Positions 13,101-25,000 of a stretch of DNA of 64,000 nucleotides are shown here, in pieces; the stretch's first letter is position 1; every line of letters starts with the position of its first letter. Source of the stretch: Tritrichomonas musculus (Eukaryota; Parabasalia; Tritrichomonadida; Tritrichomonadidae); the NCBI GenBank assembly GCA_039105265.1, contig JAPFFF010000002.1, forward strand, positions 744,001 through 808,000. The letters run 5' to 3'. Under the pieces are notes generated by a model. The model was not told where the DNA came from and made no database searches. It saw only the letters and a list, made by a program, of their open reading frames with translations. The translations under genes were made by a program, and so were the position numbers.

Positions 13101-15719
13101 AAGAAGAAGATGATGAAAATGAAAAAGAAGAAGAAGATGATGAAAATGAAAAAGAAGAAGAAGATGATGAAAATGAAAAAGAAGAAGAAGATGATGAAAA
13201 TGAAAAAGAAGAAGAAGATGATGAAAATGAAAAAGAAGAAGAAGATGATGAAAATGGAAAAGAAGAAGAAGATGATGAAAATGAAAAAGAAGAAGAAGAT
13301 GATGAAAATGAAAAAGAAGAAGAAGATGATGAAAATGAAAAAGAAGAAGAAGAAGAAAATGATGAAAATGGAAAAGAAGAAGAAGATGATGAAAATGAAA
13401 AAGAAGAAGAAGATGATGAAAATGAAAAAGAAGAAGAAGATGATGAAAATGGAAAAGAAGAAGAAGATGATGAAAATGAAAAAGAAGAAGAAAATGAAGA
13501 AGAAGATGATGAAAATGAAAATGAAAAAGAAGAAGAAGATGATGAAAATGAAAAAGAAGAAGAAGATGATGAAAATGAAAAAGAAGAAGAAAATGAAGAA
13601 GAAGATGATGAAAATGGAAAAGAAGAAGAAGATGATGAAAATGGAAAAGAAGAAGAAGATGATGAAAATGGAAAAGAAGAAGAAGATGATGAAAATGGAA
13701 AAGAAGAAGAAGATGATGAAAATGAAAAAGAAGAAGAAGAAGATGAAAATGAAAAAGAAGAAGAAGATGATGAAAATGGAAAAGAAGAAGAAGAAGATGA
13801 AAATGAAAAAGAAGAAGAAGATGATGAAAATGGAAAAGAAGAAGAAGATGATGAAAATGAAAAAGAAGAAGAAAATGAAGAAGAAGATGATGAAAATGGA
13901 AAAGAAGAAGAAGATGATGAAAATGAAAAAGAAGATGATGAAAATAAAGAAAAAGAAGAAGGTGATGAAAATGAAAAAGAAGAAGATGATGATGAAAATG
14001 AAAAAGAAGAAGAAGATGATGAAAATGAAGAAAAAGAAGAAGAAGAAGAAAATGAAGAAGAAGATGATGAAAATGAAGAAAAAGAAAAAGAAGAAGAAAA
14101 TGAAGAAGAAGATGATGAAAATGAAAAAGAAGAAGAAGATGATGAAAATGAAAAAGAAGAAGAAGATGATGAAAATGAAAAAGAAGAAGAAGATGATGAA
14201 AATGGAAAAGAAGAAGAAGATGATGAAAATGAAAATGGAAAAGAAGAAGAAGAAGATGAAAATGAAAAAGAAGAAGAAGATGATGAAAATGAAAAAGAAG
14301 AAGAAAATGAAGAAGAAGATGATGAAAATGAAAAAGAAGAAGAAGATGATGAAAATGGAAAAGAAGAAGAAGATGATGAAAATGAAAAAGAAGAAGAAGA
14401 TGATGAAAATGAAAATGAAAAAGAAGAAGAAGATGATGAAAATGAAAATGAAAAAGAAGAAGAAGAAGATGAAAATGAAAAAGAAGAAGAAGATGATGAA
14501 AATGAAAAAGAAGAAGAAGATGATGAAAATGAAAAAGAAGAAGAAGATGATGAAAATGAAAAAGAAGAAGAAGATGATGAAAATGGAAAAGAAGAAGAAG
14601 ATGATGAAAATGAAAAAGAAGAAGAAGATGATGAAAATGAAAAAGAAGAAGAAGATGATGAAAATGAAAAAGAAGAAGAAGATGATGAAAATGGAAAAGA
14701 AGAAGAAGAAGATGAAAATGAAAAAGAAGAAGAAGATGATGAAAATGGAAAAGAAGAAGAAGATGATGAAAATGAAAAAGAAGAAGAAGATGATGAAAAT
14801 GGAAAAGAAGAAGAAGATGATGAAAATGAAAAAGAAGAAGAAGATGATGAAAATGAAAAAGAAGAAGAAGATGATGAAAATGAAAAAGAAGAAGAAGATG
14901 ATGAAAATGGAAAAGAAGAAGAAGATGATGAAAATGAAAAAGAAGAAGAAGATGATGAAAATGAAAATGAAAAAGAAGAAGAAGATGATGAAAATGAAAA
15001 TGAAAAAGAAGAAGAAGAAGATGAAAATGAAAAAGAAGAAGAAGATGATGAAAATGAAAAAGAAGAAGAAGATGATGAAAATGAAAAAGAAGAAGAAGAT
15101 GATGAAAATGAAAAAGAAGAAGAAGATGATGAAAATGGAAAAGAAGAAGAAGATGATGAAAATGAAAAAGAAGAAGAAGATGATGAAAATGAAAAAGAAG
15201 AAGAAGATGATGAAAATGAAAAAGAAGAAGAAGATGATGAAAATGAAAAAGAAGAAGAAGATGATGAAAATGAAAAAGAAGAAGAAGATGATGAAAATGA
15301 AAAAGAAGAAGAAGATGATGAAAATGAAAAAGAAGAAGAAGAAGAAAATGATGAAAATGGAAAAGAAGAAGAAGATGATGAAAATGAAAAAGAAGAAGAA
15401 GATGATGAAAATGGAAAAGAAGAAGAAGATGATGAAAATGAAAAAGAAGAAGAAGAAGATGAAAATGGAAAAGAAGAAGAAGATGATGAAAATGAAAAAG
15501 AAGAAGAAGATGATGAAAATGAAAAAGAAGAAGAAGATGATGAAAATGAAAAAGAAGAAGAAGATGATGAAAATGAAAAAGAAGAAGAAGATGATGAAAA
15601 TGGAAAAGAAGAAGAAGATGATGAAAATGAAAAAGAAGAAGAAGATGATGAAAATGAAAAAGAAGAAGAAGATGATGAAAATGAAAATGAAAAAGAAGAA
15701 GAAGAAGATGAAAATGAAA
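10140..15719 (+). repeat. Y block
   Basis: This block is about 5,579 bp. In order it shows near-canonical units, ENENGKEEE (about 10,706), a GATTCA pair (11762, 11792; the third member seen in other copies is missing here) and an AAC near 11,914. Then come an EKDEEEEN landmark (GATGAAG at 12914), a run of four GGA units (about 13,610-13,720), the KEKEEGDEN landmark (AATAAAG, T at 13945) and NENEK units, ending at the A5-to-A4 junction. The EKD-to-KEKEEGD distance is 1,031 bp. Confidence 0.85.
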
Positions 15720-16471
15720 AGAAGAAGAAGATGATGAAAACGAAAAAGAAGAAGAAGATGATGAAAATGAAAAAGAAGAAGAAGATGATGAAAATGAAAA
15801 AGAAGAAGAAGATGATGAAAATGAAAAAGAAGAAGAAGATGATGAAAATGAAAAAGAAGAAGAAGATGATGAAAATGAAAAAGAAGAAGAAGATGATGAA
15901 AATGAAAAAGAAGAAGAAGATGATGAAAATGGAAAAGAAGAAGAAGATGATGAAAATGAAAAAGAAGAAGAAGATGATGAAAATGAAAAAGAAGAAGAAG
16001 ATGATGAAAATGGAAAAGAAGAAGAAGAAGATGAAAATGAAAAAGAAAAAGAAGATGATGAAAATGAAAAAGAAGAAGAAAATGATGAAAATGAAAAAGA
16101 AGAAGAAGATGATGAAAATGGAAAAGAAGAAGAAGATGATGAAAATGAAAAAGAAGAAGAAGATGATGAAAATGAAAAAGAAGAAGAAGATGATGAAAAT
16201 GGAAAAGAAGAAGAAGATGATGAAAATGAAAATGGAAAAGAAGAAGAAGAAGATGAAAATGAAAAAGAAGAAGAAGATGATGAAAATGAAAAAGAAGAAG
16301 AAGATGATGAAAATGAAAAAGAAGAAGAAGATGATGAAAATGAAAATGAAAAAGAAGAAGAAGATGATGAAAATGAAAAAGAAGAAGAAGATGATGAAAA
16401 TGAAAAAGAAGAAGAAAATGAAGAAGAAGATGATGAAAATGGAAAAGAAGAAGAAGAAGATGAAAATGAAA
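15719..16471 (+). repeat. X block, Z-type with A-for-G variant
   Basis: This 752-bp block differs from the X at 6,306 in that the unit before the NENEK variant (near 16,310) is E-type rather than G-type. The copy at 18,219 shares that difference, so these two X blocks are each other's closest relatives and flank the insertion-like Z' segment. Confidence 0.85.
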
Positions 16472-18219
16472 AGAAGAAGAAGATGATGAAAACGAAAAAG
16501 AAGAAGAAGATGATGAAAATGAAAAAGAAGAAGAAGATGATGAAAATGAAAAAGAAGAAGAAGATGATGAAAATGAAAAAGAAGAAGAAGATGATGAAAA
16601 TGAAAAAGAAGAAGAAGATGATGAAAATGAAAAAGAAGAAGAAGATGATGAAAATGAAAAAGAAGAAGAAGATGATGAAAATGAAAAAGAAGAAGAAGAT
16701 GATGAAAATGAAAAAGAAGAAGAAGATGATGAAAATGGAAAAGAAGAAGAAGATGATGAAAATGAAAAAGAAGAAGAAGATGATGAAAATGAAAAAGAAG
16801 AAGAAGATGATGAAAATGGAAAAGAAGAAGAAGAAGATGAAAATGAAAAAGAAAAAGAAGATGATGAAAATGGAAAAGAAGAAGAAGATGATGAAAATGA
16901 AAAAGAAGAAGAAGATGATGAAAATGAAAAAGAAGAAGAAGATGATGAAAATGGAAAAGAAGAAGAAGATGATGAAAATGAAAATGGAAAAGAAGAAGAA
17001 GAAGATGAAAATGAAAAAGAAGAAGAAGATGATGAAAATGAAAAAGAAGAAGAAGATGATGAAAATGGAAAAGAAGAAGAAGATGATGAAAATGAAAATG
17101 AAAAAGAAGAAGAAGATGATGAAAATGAAAAAGAAGAAGAAGATGATGAAAATGAAAAAGAAGAAGAAGATGATGAAAATGAAAAAGAAGAAGAAGATGA
17201 TGAAAATGAAAAAGAAGAAGAAGATGATGAAAATGAAAAAGAAGAAGAAGATGATGAAAATGGAAAAGAAGAAGAAGATGATGAAAATGAAAAAGAAGAA
17301 GAAGATGATGAAAATGAAAAAGAAGAAGAAAATGAAGAAGAAGATGATGAAAATGAAAATGAAAAAGAAGAAGAAGATGATGAAAATGAAAAAGAAGAAG
17401 AAGATGATGAAAATGAAAAAGAAGAAGAAGATGATGAAAATGAAAAAGAAGAAGAAGATGATGAAAATGAAAAAGAAGAAGAAAATGATGAAAATGGAAA
17501 AGAAGAAGATGATGAAAATGAAAAAGAAGAAGAAGATGATGAAAATGGAAAAGAAGAAGAAGATGATGAAAATGAAAAAGAAGAAGAAGATGATGAAAAT
17601 GAAAAAGAAGAAGAAGATGATGAAAATGGAAAAGAAGAAGAAGAAGATGAAAATGAAAAAGAAGAAGAAGATGATGAAAATGAAAAAGAAGAAGAAGATG
17701 ATGAAAATGAAAATGGAAAAGAAGAAGAAGAAGATGAAAATGAAAAAGAAGAAGAAGATGATGAAAATGAAAAAGAAGAAGAAGATGATGAAAATGAAAA
17801 AGAAGAAGAAGATGATGAAAATGAAAATGAAAAAGAAGAAGAAGATGATGAAAATGAAAAAGAAGAAGAAGATGATGAAAATGAAAAAGAAGAAGAAAAT
17901 GAAGAAGAAGATGATGAAAATGGAAAAGAAGAAGAAGAAGATGAAAATGGAAAAGAAGAAGAAGAAGATGAAAATGAAAAAGAAGAAGAAGATGATGAAA
18001 ATGAAAATGAAAAAGAAGAAGAAGAAGATGAAAATGAAAAAGAAGAAGAAGATGATGAAAATGAAAAAGAAGAAGAAAATGAAGAAGAAGATGATGAAAA
18101 TGAAAAAGAAGAAGAAGATGATGAAAATGGAAAAGAAGAAGAAGAAGATGAAAATGAAAAAGAAGAAGAAGATGATGAAAATGAAAATGAAAAAGAAGAA
18201 GAAGAAGATGAAAATGAAA
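16471..18219 (+). repeat. Truncated Z-like block (Z')
   Basis: The first 1.2 kb follows the order of Z at 18,977, including an ENDENGKEEDDEN unit near 17,485. The NDSN cluster never appears. Instead the order jumps to an X-like tail (ENENGKEEEEDEN near 17,710), then to a mixture of EENEEE and ENENEK units, and ends at the junction at about 18,219. This looks like an unequal-exchange product between a Z and an X. Confidence 0.7.
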
Positions 18220-18977
18220 AGAAGAAGAAGATGATGAAAACGAAAAAGAAGAAGAAGATGATGAAAATGAAAAAGAAGAAGAAGATGATGAAAATGAAAA
18301 AGAAGAAGAAGATGATGAAAATGAAAAAGAAGAAGAAGATGATGAAAATGAAAAAGAAGAAGAAGATGATGAAAATGAAAAAGAAGAAGAAGATGATGAA
18401 AATGAAAAAGAAGAAGAAGATGATGAAAATGGAAATGAAGAAGAAGATGATGAAAATGAAAATGAAAAAGAAGAAGAAGATGATGAAAATGAAAAAGAAG
18501 AAGAAGATGATGAAAATGGAAAAGAAGAAGAAGAAGATGAAAATGAAAAAGAAAAAGAAGATGATGAAAATGAAAAAGAAGAAGAAAATGATGAAAATGA
18601 AAAAGAAGAAGAAGATGATGAAAATGGAAAAGAAGAAGAAGATGATGAAAATGAAAAAGAAGAAGAAGATGATGAAAATGAAAAAGAAGAAGAAGATGAT
18701 GAAAATGGAAAAGAAGAAGAAGATGATGAAAATGAAAATGGAAAAGAAGAAGAAGAAGATGAAAATGAAAAAGAAGAAGAAGATGATGAAAATGAAAAAG
18801 AAGAAGAAGATGATGAAAATGAAAAAGAAGAAGAAGATGATGAAAATGAAAATGAAAAAGAAGAAGAAGATGATGAAAATGAAAAAGAAGAAGAAGATGA
18901 TGAAAATGAAAAAGAAGAAGAAAATGAAGAAGAAGATGATGAAAATGGAAAAGAAGAAGAAGAAGATGAAAATGAAA
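18219..18977 (+). repeat. X block, 758 bp variant
   Basis: This block is six bases longer than the other X blocks, owing to an extra NE pair near 18,460. It also carries a unique GGAAATGAAG variant (about 18,430). Otherwise its variant order equals the X block at 15,719. The 6-bp difference again keeps the triplet register. Confidence 0.85.
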
Positions 18978-21295
18978 AGAAGAAGAAGATGATGAAAACG
19001 AAAAAGAAGAAGAAGATGATGAAAATGAAAAAGAAGAAGAAGATGATGAAAATGAAAAAGAAGAAGAAGATGATGAAAATGAAAAAGAAGAAGAAGATGA
19101 TGAAAATGAAAAAGAAGAAGAAGATGATGAAAATGAAAAAGAAGAAGAAGATGATGAAAATGAAAAAGAAGAAGAAGATGATGAAAATGAAAAAGAAGAA
19201 GAAGATGATGAAAATGAAAAAGAAGAAGAAGATGATGAAAATGGAAAAGAAGAAGAAGATGATGAAAATGAAAAAGAAGAAGAAGATGATGAAAATGAAA
19301 AAGAAGAAGAAGATGATGAAAATGGAAAAGAAGAAGAAGAAGATGAAAATGAAAAAGAAAAAGAAGATGATGAAAATGGAAAAGAAGAAGAAGATGATGA
19401 AAATGAAAAAGAAGAAGAAGATGATGAAAATGAAAAAGAAGAAGAAGATGATGAAAATGGAAAAGAAGAAGAAGATGATGAAAATGAAAATGGAAAAGAA
19501 GAAGAAGAAGATGAAAATGAAAAAGAAGAAGAAGATGATGAAAATGAAAAAGAAGAAGAAGATGATGAAAATGGAAAAGAAGAAGAAGATGATGAAAATG
19601 AAAATGAAAAAGAAGAAGAAGATGATGAAAATGAAAAAGAAGAAGAAGATGATGAAAATGAAAAAGAAGAAGAAGATGATGAAAATGAAAAAGAAGAAGA
19701 AGATGATGAAAATGAAAAAGAAGAAGAAGATGATGAAAATGAAAAAGAAGAAGAAGATGATGAAAATGGAAAAGAAGAAGAAGATGATGAAAATGAAAAA
19801 GAAGAAGAAGATGATGAAAATGAAAAAGAAGAAGAAAATGAAGAAGAAGATGATGAAAATGAAAATGAAAAAGAAGAAGAAGATGATGAAAATGAAAAAG
19901 AAGAAGAAGATGATGAAAATGAAAAAGAAGAAGAAGATGATGAAAATGAAAAAGAAGAAGAAGATGATGAAAATGAAAAAGAAGAAGAAAATGATGAAAA
20001 TGGAAAAGAAGAAGATGATGAAAATGAAAAAGAAGAAGAAGATGATGAAAATGGAAAAGAAGAAGAAGATGATGAAAATGAAAAAGAAGAAGAAGATGAT
20101 GAAAATGAAAAAGAAGAAGAAGATGATGAAAATGGAAAAGAAGAAGAAGAAGATGAAAATGAAAAAGAAGAAGAAGATGATGAAAATGAAAAAGAAGAAG
20201 AAGATGATGAAAATGAAAAAGAAGAAGAAGAAGAAAATGATGAAAATGGAAAAGAAGAAGAAGATGATGAAAATGAAAAAGAAGAAGAAGATGATGAAAA
20301 TGAAAAAGAAGAAGAAAATGATGAAAATGGAAAAGAAGAAGATGATGAAAATGAAAAAGAAGAAGAAAATGATGAAAATGGAAAAGAAGAAGAAGATGAT
20401 GAAAATGGAAAAGAAGAAGAAGATGATGAAAATGAAAAAGAAGAAGAAGATGATGAAAATGGAAAAGAAGAAGAAGAAGATGAAAATGAAAAAGAAGAAG
20501 AAGATGATGAAAATGAAAAAGAAGAAGAAGATGATGAAAATGAAAAAGAAAAAGAAGATGATGAAAATGAAAAAGAAGAAGAAGATGATGAAAATGAAAA
20601 AGAAGAAGAAGATGATGAAAATGAAAAAGAAGAAGAAAATGAAGAAGAAGATGATGAAAATGAAAATGAAGAAGAAGAAGAAAATGATTCAAATGAAAAA
20701 GAAGAAGAAGAAGATGATTCAAATGGAAAAGAAGAAGAAGATGATGAAAATGAAAATGAAAATGAAGAAGAAGATGATGAAAATGAAAAAGAAGAAGAAG
20801 AAGATGATTCAAATGGAAAAGAAGAAGAAGATGATGAAAACGAAAAAGAAGAAGAAGATGATGAAAATGAAAAAGAAGAAGAAGATGATGAAAATGAAAA
20901 AGAAGAAGAAGAAGAAAATGATGAAAATGGAAAAGAAGAAGAAGATGATGAAAATGAAAAAGAAGAAGAAGATGATGAAAATGGAAAAGAAGAAGAAGAT
21001 GATGAAAATGAAAAAGAAGAAGAAGAAGATGAAAATGAAAAAGAAGAAGAAGATGATGAAAATGAAAAAGAAGAAGAAGATGATGAAAATGAAAAAGAAG
21101 AAGAAGATGATGAAAATGAAAAAGAAGAAGAAGATGATGAAAATGAAAAAGAAGAAGAAGATGATGAAAATGGAAAAGAAGAAGAAGATGATGAAAATGA
21201 AAAAGAAGAAGAAGATGATGAAAATGAAAATGAAAAAGAAGAAGAAGATGATGAAAATGAAAATGAAAAAGAAGAAGAAGAAGATGAAAATGAAA
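18977..21295 (+). repeat. Z block
   Basis: This block is about 2,318 bp. It is a close copy of 7,058-9,388, with GATTCA at 20686, 20716 and 20806 and an AAC marker near 20,841. It also aligns with the Z at 27,467, whose GATTCA set is shifted by 8,292 bp (28978). Confidence 0.85.
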
Positions 21296-22047
21296 AGAAG
21301 AAGAAGATGATGAAAACGAAAAAGAAGAAGAAGATGATGAAAATGAAAAAGAAGAAGAAGATGATGAAAATGAAAAAGAAGAAGAAGATGATGAAAATGA
21401 AAAAGAAGAAGAAGATGATGAAAATGAAAAAGAAGAAGAAGATGATGAAAATGAAAAAGAAGAAGAAGATGATGAAAATGAAAAAGAAGAAGAAGATGAT
21501 GAAAATGGAAAAGAAGAAGAAGATGATGAAAATGAAAAAGAAGAAGAAGATGATGAAAATGAAAAAGAAGAAGAAGATGATGAAAATGGAAAAGAAGAAG
21601 AAGAAGATGAAAATGAAAAAGAAAAAGAAGATGATGAAAATGAAAAAGAAGAAGAAAATGATGAAAATGAAAAAGAAGAAGAAGATGATGAAAATGGAAA
21701 AGAAGAAGAAGATGATGAAAATGAAAAAGAAGAAGAAGATGATGAAAATGAAAAAGAAGAAGAAGATGATGAAAATGGAAAAGAAGAAGAAGATGATGAA
21801 AATGAAAATGGAAAAGAAGAAGAAAAAGATGAAAATGAAAAAGAAGAAGAAGATGATGAAAATGAAAAAGAAGAAGAAGATGATGAAAATGGAAAAGAAG
21901 AAGAAGATGATGAAAATGAAAATGAAAAAGAAGAAGAAGATGATGAAAATGAAAAAGAAGAAGAAGATGATGAAAATGAAAAAGAAGAAGAAAATGAAGA
22001 AGAAGATGATGAAAATGGAAAAGAAGAAGAAGAAGATGAAAATGAAA
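21295..22047 (+). repeat. X block, Y-type
   Basis: This 752-bp block has the AAA-for-GAA variant (gaaaaagatg near 21,825). Its terminal junction is followed by AAT, not AAC, as also seen after the X blocks at 29,587 and 50,909. That marks one sub-lineage of the X-Y boundary. Confidence 0.85.
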
Positions 22048-25000
22048 AGAAGAAGAAGATGATGAAAATGAAAATGAAAAAGAAGAAGAAGATGATGAAA
22101 ATGAAAAAGAAGAAGAAGATGATGAAAATGAAAAAGAAGAAGAAGATGATGAAAATGAAAAAGAAGAAGAAGATGATGAAAATGAAAAAGAAGAAGAAGA
22201 TGATGAAAATGAAAAAGAAGAAGAAGATGATGAAAATGAAAAAGAAGAAGAAGATGATGAAAATGAAAAAGAAGAAGAAGATGATGAAAATGAAAAAGAA
22301 GAAGAAGATGATGAAAATGGAAAAGAAGAAGAAGATGATGAAAATGAAAATGAAAAAAAAGAAGAAGATGATGAAAATGAAAAAGAAGAAGAAGATGATG
22401 AAAATGGAAAAGAAGAAGAAGAAGATGAAAATGAAAAAGAAGAAGAAGATGATGAAAATGAAAAAGAAGAAGAAGATGATGAAAATGAAAAAGAAGAAGA
22501 AAATGATGAAAATGAAAAAGAAGAAGAAGATGATGAAAATGGAAAAGAAGAAGAAGATGATGAAAATGAAAAAGAAGAAGAAGATGATGAAAATGAAAAA
22601 GAAGAAGAAGATGATGAAAATGGAAAAGAAGAAGAAGATGATGAAAATGAAAATGGAAAAGAAGAAGAAGATGATGAAAATGAAAAAGAAGAAGAAAATG
22701 AAGAAGAAGATGATGAAAATGAAAAAGAAGAAGAAGATGATGAAAATGAAAAAGAAGAAGAAGATGATGAAAATGAAAAAGAAGAAGAAGATGATGAAAA
22801 TGGAAAAGAAGAAGAAGATGATGAAAATGAAAAAGAAGAAGAAGATGATGAAAATGAAAAAGAAGAAGAAGATGATGAAAATGAAAAAGAAGAAGAAGAT
22901 GATGAAAATGAAAAAGAAGAAGAAGATGATGAAAATGAAAAAGAAGAAGAAGATGATGAAAATGAAAAAGAAGAAGAAGATGATGAAAATGAAAAAGAAG
23001 AAGAAAATGATGATGAAAATGAAAATGAAAAAGAAGAAGAAGATGATGAAAATGGAAAAGAAGAAGAAGATGATGAAAATGAAAAAGAAGAAGAAGATGA
23101 TGAAAATGAAAAAGAAGAAGAAGATGATGAAAATGGAAAAGAAGAAGAAGATGATGAAAATGAAAAAGAAGAAGAAGATGATGAAAATGAAAAAGAAGAA
23201 GAAGATGATGAAAATGAAAAAGAAGAAGAAGAAGAAAATGATGAAAATGGAAAAGAAGAAGAAGATGATGAAAATGAAAAAGAAGAAGAAGATGATGAAA
23301 ATGAAAAAGAAGAAGAAAATGATGAAAATGGAAAAGAAGAAGATGATGAAAATGAAAAAGAAGAAGAAGATGATGAAAATGGAAAAGAAGAAGAAGATGA
23401 TGAAAATGGAAAAGAAGAAGAAGATGATGAAAATGAAAAAGAAGAAGAAGATGATGAAAATGGAAAAGAAGAAGAAGAAGATGAAAATGAAAAAGAAGAA
23501 GAAGATGATGAAAATGAAAAAGAAGAAGAAGATGATGAAAATGAAAAAGAAAAAGAAGATGATGAAAATGAAAAAGAAGAAGAAGATGATGAAAATGAAA
23601 AAGAAGAAGAAGATGATGAAAATGAAAAAGAAGAAGAAAATGAAGAAGAAGATGATGAAAATGAAAATGAAGAAGAAGAAGAAAATGATTCAAATGAAAA
23701 AGAAGAAGAAGAAGATGATTCAAATGGAAAAGAAGAAGAAGATGATGAAAATGAAAATGAAAATGAAGAAGAAGATGATGAAAATGAAAAAGAAGAAGAA
23801 GAAGATGATTCAAATGGAAAAGAAGAAGAAGATGATGAAAACGAAAAAGAAGAAGAAGATGATGAAAATGAAAAAGAAGAAGAAGATGATGAAAATGAAA
23901 AAGAAGAAGAAGAAGATGAAAATGAAAATGAAGAAGAAGATGATGAAAATGAAAAAGAAGAAGAAGATGATGAAAATGAAAAAGAAGAAGAAGATGATGA
24001 AAATGAAAAAGAAGAAGAAGATGATGAAAATGGAAAAGAAGAAGAAGAAGATGAAAATGAAAAAGAAGAAGAAGATGATGAAAATGAAAAAGAAGAAGAA
24101 GATGACGAAAATGAAAAAGAAGAAGAAGAAGAAAATGATGAAAATGGAAAAGAAGAAGAAGATGATGAAAATGAAAAAGAAGAAGAAGATGATGAAAATG
24201 AAAAAGAAGAAGAAAATGATGAAAATGGAAAAGAAGAAGATGATGAAAATGAAAAAGAAGAAGAAGATGATGAAAATGGAAAAGAAGAAGAAGATGATGA
24301 AAATGGAAAAGAAGAAGAAGATGATGAAAATGAAAAAGAAGAAGAAAATGATGAAAATGGAAAAGAAGAAGAAGAAGATGAAAATGAAAAAGAAGAAGAA
24401 GATGATGAAAATGAAAAAGAAGAAGAAGATGATGAAAATGGAAAAGAAGAAGAAGAAGATGAAAATGAAAAAGAAGAAGAAGATGATGAAAATGAAAAAG
24501 AAGAAGAAGATGATGAAAATGAAAAAGAAGAAGAAGAAGAAAATGATGAAAATGGAAAAGAAGAAGAAGATGATGAAAATGAAAAAGAAGAAGAAGATGA
24601 TGAAAATGAAAAAGAAGAAGAAGATGATGAAAATGAAAAAGAAGAAGAAGATGATGAAAATGGAAAAGAAGAAGAAGATGATGAAAATGAAAAAGAAGAA
24701 GAAGATGATGAAAATGAAAAAGAAGAAGAAGATGATGAAAATGGAAAAGAAGAAGAAGATGATGAAAATGAAAATGAAAAAGAAGAAGAAGATGATGAAA
24801 ATGAAAAAGAAGAAGAAGATGATGAAAATGAAAAAGAAGAAGAAGATGATGAAAATGAAAAAGATGAAGAAGAAGAAAATGATGAAAATGGAAAAGAAGA
24901 AGAAGAAGATGAAAATGAAAAAGAAGAAGAAGATGATGAAAATGAAAAAGAAGAAGAAGATGATGAAAATGGAAAAGAAGAAGAAGATGATGAAAATGAA

